Shown here piece after piece: positions 7,079 through 12,872 of a stretch of 12,872 nucleotides of DNA. Each line of letters starts with the position of its first letter. Position 1 is the first letter of the stretch. The translations under genes were made by a program, and so were the position numbers. The notes beneath the pieces are model-generated. The model saw only the letters and a program-made list of their open reading frames with translations, ran no database searches and was not told the DNA's origin. The stretch comes from Lysobacterales bacterium (lineage in GTDB: Bacteria > Pseudomonadota > Gammaproteobacteria > Xanthomonadales > SZUA-5): assembly GCA_024710675.1 (NCBI GenBank), contig JANJUH010000325.1, positions 1-12,872 on the forward strand. Direction: 5' to 3'.

Positions 7079-7090
7079 ACGATCGTTCGT
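7079..7090. promoter_or_regulatory. Candidate TetR operator
   Basis: ACGATCGTTCGT is a palindrome with one mismatched base pair (five of six positions pair) and contains the perfect core ACGATCGT (7079-7086). It lies in the spacer immediately upstream of the TAATAT -10, where a bound TetR dimer would block RNA polymerase. Composition here is AT-rich relative to the window, as in promoters. Confidence 0.5.
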
Positions 7091-7110
7091 TTTAATTTGC
7101 TGAATGAGGG

Positions 7111-7187
7111 ACTCGGGACTCGGGACTCGGGACTCGGGACTCGGGACTCGGGACTCGGGACTCGGGACTCGGGACTCGGGACTCGGG
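7111..7187 (+). repeat. Heptanucleotide tandem repeat, 11 perfect copies of ACTCGGG
   Basis: Eleven uninterrupted copies of a 7-bp unit (77 bp) lie between the TetR promoter and the VOC gene. With the GGG at 7108-7110 the plus strand carries 12 GGG runs separated by 4-nt ACTC loops, a canonical G-quadruplex pattern with room for three consecutive quadruplexes. The array is free of mismatches, so it is probably young or unstable in copy number. Open frames that read through it show a GTRDSGL-type pattern and are not genes. Confidence 0.97.
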
Positions 7188-7326
7188 AAAAGCTTGCATG
7201 ACCCCTGCGGCCGCGTCCCTTCGATGCGCAGGGACTGCTGACCCGAGGCCGCACGACCCGCCCGCTCTGGCGTTCACCCTAGCCATGATCCAACATCCGG
7301 GCACCACCCTTCCCGATCCCATGCCG
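7188..7326 (+). other. Leader region of the VOC gene, no gene seen
   Basis: This 139-bp stretch lies between the heptamer array and the preferred VOC start. The reading frame is open through it from an ATG at 7198, but the translation is low-complexity with no VOC similarity, so it is treated as untranslated. It holds a 7-bp inverted repeat, CCCTGCG (7203-7209) with CGCAGGG (7227-7233). No convincing promoter is seen. Confidence 0.5.
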
Positions 7327-7755
7327 ATGTCACGCCTGACGCCCTTCCACCTCGCCTTCCCGGTCCACGACCTTGCCGCTGCCCGCGCCTTCTACGGCGG
7401 TTTGCTCGGTTGTCCGGAGGGGCGCAGTAGCAACGAATGGATCGACTTCGACCTGATGGGCCACCAGATCGTTGCCCATCTTGCTCCCGGCATGGGCGTG
7501 CGCGCTCACAACCCCGTCGACGGACACGAGGTGCCGGTCCCGCATTTCGGCGTGATCCTCGAATGGGAGTCCTTCCACACGCTGGCCGACCGACTGACCC
7601 AGGCCGGCGTGGAGTTCGTCATCGCCCCCTACATCCGCTTCGCCGGCCAGGTCGGCGAGCAGGCAACGATGTTCTTCCTCGATCCCTCGGGCAATGCGCT
7701 CGAGTTCAAGTCCTTCCGCGACTTCGGCCAGATCTTCGCCAAAGCCGGCGCCTGA
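7327..7755 (+). CDS. VOC-superfamily (glyoxalase/bleomycin-resistance/dioxygenase fold) protein
   Basis: A small metal-dependent-fold protein of 142 residues with one VOC domain. It opens with FHLAFPVHDLAAARAFYGGLLGC, the first beta-alpha-beta unit with a candidate metal-ligand histidine. The C-terminal part has the second unit, with PHFGVILEW and MFFLDPSGNALEFKSF, where the final glutamate is the usual metal ligand. The reaction is unknown; members include glyoxalases, dioxygenases and resistance proteins. The start at 7327 (MSRLTPF) is chosen because similarity begins there; in-frame ATGs at 7321 and 7198 exist and none has a clear ribosome site. It ends 17 bp from the convergent secreted-protein gene. 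It is divergent from the TetR gene across the heptamer array, so shared control is possible but not shown. Confidence 0.86.
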   Translation: MSRLTPFHLAFPVHDLAAARAFYGGLLGCPEGRSSNEWIDFDLMGHQIVAHLAPGMGVRAHNPVDGHEVPVPHFGVILEWESFHTLADRLTQAGVEFVIAPYIRFAGQVGEQATMFFLDPSGNALEFKSFRDFGQIFAKAGA

Positions 7756-7772
7756 CGCTCCATGCGACAGTG

Positions 7773-8513
7773 CTATCGACCGCCGAAGGTCTTCGGCCAC
7801 CATCGCGGAGGCCGCCACTCCAGTTGCGTCTCCAGCACCAGCGCGGGTCGTCCTGCATCGACGAAGCGGGCACCGGACAAGCGACCGGCGAAGGGGCCCA
7901 GGGCGGGTGTCGCAAAGATCGGGAGTTGCTCGTTCCAGCGCTTCACGGCCTCCTCCAGACGGTCGCCCCAATCCTCGCCGCGCGCCGCGAACCAGAGCCG
8001 GGCTGCGCGCGCCAGGTCGCCATCGGCCTGAACCCGGGGCGGCTCTGCCCACAAGCGCAGGCCCCCTTCCGCAAGCTCGATGCCCAGCGCAAGTTCGACC
8101 TCCACTTGAGCGCGCGACAAGCGGCGACGAAGATCACTGCGCCCGAGCTCCAGGCAAGCCCACCATTCGACATCGAATGTCAGGCGCAATCGCAAGCGGT
8201 CGCGCTCGACCCGTGCGTCAAAGGCCTCCAGATAGGCCACCCAGTTGTCCCCGCCGCGTTTCGCACAGGGATCTCGCGGCAACTGCCCACGGAGGATGGA
8301 CCGTCCCTCGACGAGCAGCGGGACGAGATCGATCCTGGCCAGCCAGCCCTCGCCCTGCGGGCCGGATGCGGCCTCGAGCGTGACTTCGACCTCGACAGGA
8401 GCCCTGTCTTCCCCGAATTCAATCGGCACCGTCAGCGGAGCGGGTTCGACCCCCGCTACTGCCGATCCTGTCCAGACCAGGACTCCGAGCCACCCTACCT
8501 GCGCACTTCGCAT
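7773..8513 (-). CDS. Hypothetical secreted protein
   Basis: I do not recognise this 246-residue protein. It begins with a signal peptide: MRSAQVGWLGVLVWTGSAVA with a likely cleavage after the AVA at 18-20, so it is probably periplasmic or exported. The mature part is rich in alternating hydrophobic and charged residues (for example VEVEVTLEA, RLRLRLTFDVEWW, QVEVELALGIELA), suggesting beta sheets. A helical stretch follows near 183-195 (GDRLEEAVKRWNE), and the C-terminus is tryptophan- and arginine-rich (LEWRPPRWWPKTF). Two cysteines, C83 and C120, could form a disulfide. The start at 8513 is supported by AGGGG 7 nt upstream. A longer open frame to 9245 is discarded because it runs antisense through trpG. 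The gene is divergent from trpG and convergent with the VOC gene. A lipid- or envelope-binding beta protein is only a guess. Confidence 0.72.
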   Translation of the reverse strand: MRSAQVGWLGVLVWTGSAVAGVEPAPLTVPIEFGEDRAPVEVEVTLEAASGPQGEGWLARIDLVPLLVEGRSILRGQLPRDPCAKRGGDNWVAYLEAFDARVERDRLRLRLTFDVEWWACLELGRSDLRRRLSRAQVEVELALGIELAEGGLRLWAEPPRVQADGDLARAARLWFAARGEDWGDRLEEAVKRWNEQLPIFATPALGPFAGRLSGARFVDAGRPALVLETQLEWRPPRWWPKTFGGR

Positions 8514-8584
8514 CGATGCGCCCCTGGGACACGATGCACGGGACCGTAAGCCCTGACGCCTGAACAGGACGCCGCCCGGCGCCG

Positions 8585-8593
8585 TGATAGCCT
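8585..8593 (+). promoter_or_regulatory. Candidate extended -10 promoter of trpG
   Basis: TGATAGCCT provides a TGn extension plus the hexamer TAGCCT (8588-8593), 31 nt before the trpG ATG. No good -35 is present, as is usual for extended -10 promoters. Similar TGnTAG elements precede the next two rightward genes. Confidence 0.4.
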
Positions 8594-8624
8594 CGCTCCG
8601 CCCGAGGCCCCGCCGTGTACCGCC

Positions 8625-9221
8625 ATGCTGCTGATGATCGACAACTACGACAGCTTCACCTACAACCTCGTCCAGTACCTGGCCGAGCTGGGCGAGGAGG
8701 TCGAGGTCCATCGCAACGACGAGATCAGCGTGCAGGAGATCGCCGCGAAGCGGCCCGATCGCATCGTGATCTCGCCCGGACCGTGCACGCCGAACGAAGC
8801 GGGGGTCTCTCTGCAGGTGATCCGCGAACTCGGCGGACGCATCCCGATCCTCGGTGTCTGCCTTGGCCACCAGTCGATCGGCCAGGCCTTTGGGGGCGAA
8901 GTGATCCGTGCGCGCCAGGTGATGCATGGCAAGACCTCGCCGATCCACCACGCCGGCATCGGCGTCTTCCGCGACCTGCCGAATCCCTTCGAGGCGACGC
9001 GCTATCACTCGCTGATCGTGCGCCGCGAGACCCTGCCGGCGGAACTCGAAATCACCGCGTGGACGCAGTCGGCCGATGGGGGCGTCGACGAGATCATGGG
9101 CCTGCGCCATCGCTCGCTGCCGATCGAGGGGGTCCAGTTCCATCCGGAGTCGATCCTGACCCGGGTCGGCAAGGACCTGTTGGCCAATTTCCTGCGCGAG
9201 CCGATGCGCCAGGCGGCCTGA
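8625..9221 (+). CDS. trpG: Anthranilate synthase component II, glutamine amidotransferase
   Basis: TrpG hydrolyses glutamine and channels ammonia to TrpE, which makes anthranilate from chorismate. The 198-residue protein is a complete class I amidotransferase. MLLMIDNYDSFTYNLVQYL opens it, SPGPCTPNEAG (50-60) forms the oxyanion region, the nucleophile is C79 in GVCLGHQSIGQAFGG, and H173 and E175 in QFHPES complete the triad. The sequence is equally compatible with PabA (aminodeoxychorismate synthase); many proteobacteria use one subunit for both. The nearby trpD favours the trp role. trpE is not in the window. The start at 8625 gives the family N-terminus, although the ribosome site is weak. 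trpD is 2.6 kb downstream instead of adjacent, with a surface-protein gene between. Confidence 0.94.
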   Translation: MLLMIDNYDSFTYNLVQYLAELGEEVEVHRNDEISVQEIAAKRPDRIVISPGPCTPNEAGVSLQVIRELGGRIPILGVCLGHQSIGQAFGGEVIRARQVMHGKTSPIHHAGIGVFRDLPNPFEATRYHSLIVRRETLPAELEITAWTQSADGGVDEIMGLRHRSLPIEGVQFHPESILTRVGKDLLANFLREPMRQAA

Positions 9222-9249
9222 CGAGCGGCGGCCCGGAGCCGTCACGGCT

Positions 9250-9258
9250 TGTTAGAAT
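9250..9258 (+). promoter_or_regulatory. Candidate extended -10 promoter of the IPTL-CTERM protein gene
   Basis: TGTTAGAAT combines a TG extension with the hexamer TAGAAT (9253-9258), the best -10 match in this region, 54 nt before the ATG at 9313. It lies just after trpG, so the downstream gene need not depend on trpG transcription. No -35 is evident. Confidence 0.55.
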
Positions 9259-9312
9259 GCGGACGCCTGAAAACCAGGCCGAATCCACGTTCGAACAGCA
9301 AAAGGACCCGCC

Positions 9313-11547
9313 ATGACGCCCATGCGCACCTTGCCAGCGTCCTTGCTGGCCGCAACTTCCATGCTGTTCTGCTTTCCGGCTGCGGCGCAGTCCGCGCTCG
9401 AACTCGAGCAGGCCGGCGTCGAGGCCAGCAGCCCCGAATCGCTGCCCCCGCCGGATCCAGCGGCGCGCGCTCAGGCGATGCAGATGCTCGGCACCACCGG
9501 CATCCTGCTGATCCCGGATTCGACCAACGACCGCATCATGGCCTTCAATCCGGTCGACGGCAGCATCGTCGATCCGGACTTCGTGCCGCCGACCATGGGC
9601 ATCGGAACCGGCATCGAGGCCATCCTCGCCGCCGACGGCAACAGCATCCTGCTGTCGGACCAGATTGGCGACGTGGTGCACCGCTTCGACCTCGATGGCA
9701 ACTATCTCGGCGTCTTTGCACCGGCGGGCGGTGCCAATACCGCGATCATGGACAACATCCGCGGCATTGCGCTGGACGCGGCCGGCAACCTGCTGGTGAC
9801 CTCGGCTTCAGGCACCAACGCCGACGCCGTCGTGCGCTTCGATACCGCCGGCAACAACACCGGCACCTTCATCCCGACTGGCGGTGGCGGTCTCGACTCG
9901 CCTTTCGACATCTATGGCCGTACCGGCGACTGGCTGCTTGCGTCCATCGATTCCGACAACCTCATCCGCTACGACCTTGCAGGCACCGGGCTGGGTGAAT
10001 TCGCCCAGGTGGTGACCTTCCCGGAGCAGATCGCCGAAGCTGCCAACGGCAATGTGCTGGTGGCCAACTTCAGCAACAGCACCACCGAAGGCGTCATCGA
10101 ATTCGGACCGAACGGCGGCGCCCAGATCGGTCGCTACGATCCCGTGGGCCTTGGCGGCTACCGAGGCGTCTTCGAACTCGGCAACGGCAACATCCTGACG
10201 ACGACCGGCGCAGGCGTCCACGAGATCGACCGTGCGGGCAACCTCGTTCAAACCGAACTGTCGGGCGTCAGTGCGCGCTTCATCACCTTGCTGGTGCTCG
10301 ATGCCGACCTCAGCATCACCTTGACCGACAGCCCGGATCCGGTCATTGCCGGCGGCCAGCTGAGCTACACCGCAACGCTGACCAACAACGGACCGGGTGC
10401 CGCGGCCGACGCCTCGATCGCGCTGCCCTTGCCGGCCGGCACGAGCTTCGTCTCGGCCACCCCGAGCGCCGGTGGCAGCTGCACGAACACGAGCCCCGTG
10501 AGCTGCACCTGGGCTGGCGCCACGGCCCCCGCCGAGGTGCGCAGTGCAACCGTTGTCGTTCAGGTCGCCGCGAACGTGGCCAACAACACGGTGCTTTCGG
10601 CCACCGCGACGGCCTCCTCGGGAACCAATGACCCGGATCCGGCGAACAACACGGCGACAGCCGACACCACCGTGAACACCCAGGCCGACATCGCGATGAC
10701 GGCCTTTGCCGACACCCCCGACCCGGTGTCGGCGGGTACCAACCTGAGCTATCAGGTGGCGATGATCAACAACGGCCTGTCGGATGCCCAGAACGCGCGC
10801 TTCTCGCTGCCGCTGCCGGCGGGCACGAGCTTCGTCTCGGCCGCGCCGAGCGCCGGTGGAAGCTGCACGAACACGAGCCCCGTGACTTGCACCTGGGCAG
10901 GCGCAACCATGCCGGGCACCAGCCGCAGCGCGACGATCGTGGCGCTGGTGGCGCCGAGTGTGCTTCAGGGCACTACGCTGAACGCCCTGGTGACCGGCAG
11001 CAGCGACACCACCGATCCGGTGGCGGGCAACAACACGCTTGCCGCGTCGACGGCGGTCAATGCCGTCGCCGATCTCCAGATCGCGCTCACCGCATCGGCG
11101 CCGGCCTCGGAACTCGGCCAGGCCGTGACCTTCACGGCGACCAGCACCAACGGCGGCCCGTCGGATGCGCAGAACGTGGTGCTGTCGATCACGCTGAGCC
11201 CGGACTTCCGCTACGGCAGCCATACGGCCAGCGCCGGTGCCGTCTGCACGACACCGCAGATCGGCACGACCGGCGTGATCAGCTGCACCTGGGCGGGTGC
11301 GACGGCGCCGGGTGCGGTGCGCACGCTGGCGTTGGATGCGGCGAGCTTCGTTCCGGGCACCAGCAGCATCCAGGCGGCGACGAGTTCGGACACCACCGAT
11401 CCGGTGCCGCAGAGCAACAATGTGGCGAGCACCTCGGTGCTGGTCGGCAACCCGGTCGAGGCGATCCCGACGCTGAGCCAGTGGAGCCTGGTGTTGCTGA
11501 GCCTGCTGGTCGGCCTGATCGGCGTGGCGATGGTGCGCCGCGACTGA
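9313..11547 (+). CDS. Exported NHL-like/DUF11-repeat surface protein with IPTL-CTERM sorting signal
   Basis: A 744-residue envelope or secreted protein. Residues 1-25 are a signal peptide ending in PAAAQ. Residues about 60-325 contain repeats of the type NxxVxRFDxxGN, consistent with a six-bladed NHL/SMP-30-like propeller. Three DUF11 (conserved repeat) modules follow at about 331-453, 458-583 and 587-711, each with ALTxSxxP...SYTATxTNxGPxxA and a close cysteine pair (C390/C398, C518/C526, C645/C658) that could form disulfides. The C-terminus is IPTLSQW (718-724), a hydrophobic segment to about 740, and VRRD: the tripartite IPTL-CTERM signal, thought to be processed by exosortase H-type enzymes. 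The start at 9313 has AGGA 6 nt upstream. It carries its own promoter and terminator between trpG and trpD. Its function is unknown; adhesion or matrix roles are inference. Confidence 0.9.
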   Translation: MTPMRTLPASLLAATSMLFCFPAAAQSALELEQAGVEASSPESLPPPDPAARAQAMQMLGTTGILLIPDSTNDRIMAFNPVDGSIVDPDFVPPTMGIGTGIEAILAADGNSILLSDQIGDVVHRFDLDGNYLGVFAPAGGANTAIMDNIRGIALDAAGNLLVTSASGTNADAVVRFDTAGNNTGTFIPTGGGGLDSPFDIYGRTGDWLLASIDSDNLIRYDLAGTGLGEFAQVVTFPEQIAEAANGNVLVANFSNSTTEGVIEFGPNGGAQIGRYDPVGLGGYRGVFELGNGNILTTTGAGVHEIDRAGNLVQTELSGVSARFITLLVLDADLSITLTDSPDPVIAGGQLSYTATLTNNGPGAAADASIALPLPAGTSFVSATPSAGGSCTNTSPVSCTWAGATAPAEVRSATVVVQVAANVANNTVLSATATASSGTNDPDPANNTATADTTVNTQADIAMTAFADTPDPVSAGTNLSYQVAMINNGLSDAQNARFSLPLPAGTSFVSAAPSAGGSCTNTSPVTCTWAGATMPGTSRSATIVALVAPSVLQGTTLNALVTGSSDTTDPVAGNNTLAASTAVNAVADLQIALTASAPASELGQAVTFTATSTNGGPSDAQNVVLSITLSPDFRYGSHTASAGAVCTTPQIGTTGVISCTWAGATAPGAVRTLALDAASFVPGTSSIQAATSSDTTDPVPQSNNVASTSVLVGNPVEAIPTLSQWSLVLLSLLVGLIGVAMVRRD
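10423..10524 (+). repeat. Internal DUF11 DNA repeat, copy 1
   Basis: Encodes residues 371-404, beginning LPLPAGTSFVSA. By hand alignment 91 of 102 bases match copy 2 at 10807-10908, well above the rest of the modules. Confidence 0.85.
10807..10908 (+). repeat. Internal DUF11 DNA repeat, copy 2
   Basis: Encodes residues 499-532, offset from copy 1 by 384 nt (128 codons, one DUF11 module). A 21-nt and a 25-nt stretch are identical to copy 1. The third module keeps only the SCTWAGAT core (657-664). Confidence 0.85.
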
Positions 11548-11557
11548 GGGTGAAGAC

Positions 11558-11592
11558 GGCGGAATCCGCGCCTTGTGCGGGTTCCGCCCTAC
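11558..11592 (-). repeat. GTAG-headed REP-like palindrome after the surface-protein gene
   Basis: GGCGGAATCCGC (11558-11569) pairs with GCGGGTTCCGCC (11577-11588) over 12 bp with one G-U wobble and a 7-nt loop. Read on the minus strand a GTAG head (11592-11589) directly precedes the stem. It starts 11 bp after the stop codon of the upstream gene. Confidence 0.7.
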
Positions 11593-11599
11593 GCTGAAC

Positions 11600-11632
11600 G
11601 CAGAAGGCCGCCCCCGGGCGGCCTTCTGCTTT
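11600..11632 (+). terminator. Intrinsic terminator of the IPTL-CTERM protein gene
   Basis: GCAGAAGGCCGCCC (11600-11613) and GGGCGGCCTTCTGC (11616-11629) form a perfect 14-bp inverted repeat; the innermost pair must open to make a loop. TTT (11630-11632) follows directly. The stem is very stable although the T-tract is short. It would separate this gene from trpD. Confidence 0.8.
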
Positions 11633-11639
11633 GTGCTGT

Positions 11640-11704
11640 GGGAGCGCCCTCGGGCGCGAAAGTGGCTCGCGGCAAGCTCTTTTCGCGCCCAAGGGCGCTC
11701 CTAC
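11640..11704. repeat. Large REP-like inverted repeat with GTAG head
   Basis: GGAGCGCCCTCGGGCGCGAA (11641-11660) and the complementary arm ending at 11701 form a stem of about 22 bp with one mismatch and one extra A. The interior is itself partly paired. The minus-strand end reads GTAG (11704-11701). The element looks mobile or repetitive rather than coding, and open frames through it are spurious. Confidence 0.75.
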
Positions 11705-11776
11705 CAGGAGCCTCGCAACCTGCCGCAAACATTGGAGTGCGCTTTGCGCGCGCAAGGCTCTGGCAACTCTCGATCA

Positions 11777-11793
11777 CGCCCAAGGGCGCTCCT
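11777..11793 (+). repeat. Partial second copy of the large repeat arm
   Basis: CGCCCAAGGGCGCTCCT is a 17-nt exact copy of 11686-11702. The preceding 30 bp look like a degraded version of the same element (CAAGGCTCT against CAAGCTCT). With the two repeats and the terminator it accounts for most of the 318-bp gap between 11548 and 11865; I see no gene there. Confidence 0.7.
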
Positions 11794-11826
11794 CCGCCGG
11801 TGCCGACTGGCCCCGGCCATCCAACC

Positions 11827-11835
11827 TGCTAGATT
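11827..11835 (+). promoter_or_regulatory. Candidate extended -10 promoter of trpD
   Basis: TGCTAGATT combines a TG extension with the hexamer TAGATT (11830-11835), 30 nt before the trpD ATG. Because a strong terminator and repeats lie upstream, trpD needs its own promoter, which supports this site. No -35 is evident. Confidence 0.5.
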
Positions 11836-11865
11836 CGCCGCATCGCAACATCGAGGGCAGCGCAC

Positions 11866-12872
11866 ATGCTCAACGAAGCATTGAACAAACTGGTCGGTGG
11901 CCAGGACCTGTCCTCGGCCGAGGCCGAGGGCGCGATGCGCGCGATCATGGAGGGGAAGGCCACGCCGGCCCAGATCGCGGCCTTCCTGGTCGCGCTGCGC
12001 ATGAAGGGCGAGACGCCGGCCGAAATCGCCGCGGCGACGCGCGTGATGCGCTCGCTGATGACGCCGGTCGACCTGCCCGATCAGCACCTGACCGACATCG
12101 TCGGCACCGGCGGCGACCAGGCCCACACCTTCAACGTGTCGACCGCTGCGGCCTTCGTCGCTGCCGCCGGTGGCGCCCGCGTGGCCAAGCACGGCAATCG
12201 CTCGGTTTCCAGCAAGTCCGGCAGCGCCGATTTGCTCGAGGCCGCCGGCGCGCGGCTCGATCTGGGCCCCGAGCAGGTGCGCAAGCTGGTGGAGGAGGTG
12301 GGCTTCGGCTTCATGTTCGCGCCGATGCACCACGGTGCGATGAAGCATGCCGCGCCGGTGCGCCGCGAGCTCGGCCTGCGCACCTTGTTCAACCTGCTCG
12401 GACCGCTGACCAACCCGGCCAGGGCGCCGCACCAGGTGCTCGGCGTTTTCGACCGGCGCTGGCTGGAGTCGCTGGCGCGCGTGCTCGGCGAGCTTGGTAG
12501 CCGCCACGTGCTGGTCGTGCATGCCCTCGACGGCCTCGATGAGCTGTCGATCGCAGCGCCCAGCCAGATCGCCGAACTGAAGGACGGCGAGGTGCGCGTT
12601 TATTCCATCGCACCCGAGGATTTCGGCTTCAAGCGCAGCCCGATCGAGTCGGTGAAGGTCGAATCGCCCGAGGAAAGCCTGGCCGTGGTACGTCGCGTGT
12701 TGGGCGGCGAACAAGGCCCGGCCTCGGACTTCGTCGCGCTCAACGCAGGAGCGGCGCTCTACGCCGCCGATCGCGCCGACTCGCTCGCCCAGGGCGTCGA
12801 ACAGGCGCGCGAGCTGCTCGCCGAAGGCAAGGGACTGGAGCGCATGGAACGCTACGTCGAGCAGTCGAAGCA
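11866..12872 (+). CDS. trpD: Anthranilate phosphoribosyltransferase, 3' end cut by the window edge
   Basis: TrpD transfers phosphoribose from PRPP to anthranilate, the second step of tryptophan synthesis. The frame is open from ATG 11866 to the right edge, 335 residues visible of about 345 expected, so only the last few are missing. The N-terminal helical domain reads LNEALNKLVGGQDLSSAEAEGAM. The PRPP loop GTGGD is at 80-84, the anthranilate/PRPP site KHGNRSVSSKSGSADLLEA begins at 108, GPLTNPA is at 179-185, and the metal-binding acidic pair D225-E226 lies in LDGLDELS. GAGGG 8 nt before the ATG is a good ribosome site. It is separated from trpG by the surface-protein gene; trpC may follow outside the window. 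Long frames on the opposite strand and in other frames here are shadows. Confidence 0.96.
   Translation, partial: MLNEALNKLVGGQDLSSAEAEGAMRAIMEGKATPAQIAAFLVALRMKGETPAEIAAATRVMRSLMTPVDLPDQHLTDIVGTGGDQAHTFNVSTAAAFVAAAGGARVAKHGNRSVSSKSGSADLLEAAGARLDLGPEQVRKLVEEVGFGFMFAPMHHGAMKHAAPVRRELGLRTLFNLLGPLTNPARAPHQVLGVFDRRWLESLARVLGELGSRHVLVVHALDGLDELSIAAPSQIAELKDGEVRVYSIAPEDFGFKRSPIESVKVESPEESLAVVRRVLGGEQGPASDFVALNAGAALYAADRADSLAQGVEQARELLAEGKGLERMERYVEQSK

Noticed and set aside
7111..7187. CRISPR array
   Set aside because: The units are 7 bp with no spacers between them, so this is a simple tandem repeat.
6161..7201. A 346-codon plus-strand open frame ending in a GTRDSGL repeat
   Set aside because: The repeat peptide is just the 7-bp array read in frame; the rest is antisense to the hydrolase and TetR genes.
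7203..7233. Inverted repeat CCCTGCG/CGCAGGG as a terminator or operator
   Set aside because: A 7-bp stem with a 17-nt loop in GC-rich DNA, no T-tract and no nearby promoter; likely chance, noted only within the leader region.
7198..7326. N-terminal extension of the VOC protein from the ATG at 7198
   Set aside because: The extra 43 residues lack VOC similarity and have no ribosome site; family similarity starts at the ATG at 7327.
9808..11223. A 471-codon minus-strand open frame opposite the surface-protein gene
   Set aside because: Its low-complexity GARR/VGRRG-type translation mirrors the DUF11 repeats; the plus-strand gene has signal peptide, domains, ribosome site, promoter and terminator.
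11631..12714. Open frames overlapping trpD (plus 11631-12500 and minus 11701-12714)
   Set aside because: Both cross the palindromic repeats and overlap trpD, whose frame is open to the edge and carries all family motifs.

Overview
The window is GC-rich, densely coded DNA, almost certainly from a gammaproteobacterium of the Xanthomonadales/Lysobacterales or a close relative. This placement is inferred from the CysB-type regulator, the cys and trp gene content, an IPTL-CTERM surface protein, GTAG-headed intergenic palindromes of the kind described in Stenotrophomonas, and extended -10 promoters. No rRNA, tRNA, CRISPR array, transposase or integrase was found.

Region 1 (1-4225) is a sulfate-assimilation and siroheme block. 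It holds the C-terminal half of sulfite reductase hemoprotein (cysI), overlapping PAPS reductase (cysH), a convergent CysB-type LysR regulator, and a divergent siroheme synthase (cysG). The logic is coherent: CysH makes sulfite from PAPS, CysI reduces it to sulfide, CysG supplies the siroheme that CysI needs, and the CysB-like protein is the expected regulator. A candidate cysB promoter lies between the divergent cysB and cysG genes, with an inverted repeat over its -35.

Region 2 (4226-7063) is read leftward: a TetR regulator, an alpha/beta hydrolase and a family-2 glycosyltransferase with an extra C-terminal nucleotide-binding-like domain. The glycosyltransferase start codon lies inside a perfect 12-bp inverted repeat. 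The TetR gene looks leaderless and has a palindromic operator candidate at its promoter.

Region 3 (7064-8624) starts with a gap holding 11 perfect copies of a 7-bp G-rich repeat, which could form G-quadruplexes. A VOC/glyoxalase-fold protein and a convergent unrecognised secreted protein follow.

Region 4 (8625-12872) is a split tryptophan locus. trpG and trpD, usually adjacent in this group, are separated by a 744-residue exported protein with a signal peptide, a propeller-like N-terminal half, three DUF11 modules and an IPTL-CTERM sorting tail. That gene has its own extended -10 promoter and an intrinsic terminator, and is followed by a cluster of palindromic repeats. trpD runs off the right edge.

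I see no defence system or biosynthetic cluster. The best leads are local: the G-rich heptamer array, the hairpin over the glycosyltransferase start, the family of GTAG-headed palindromes, and the surface-protein gene within the trp locus.
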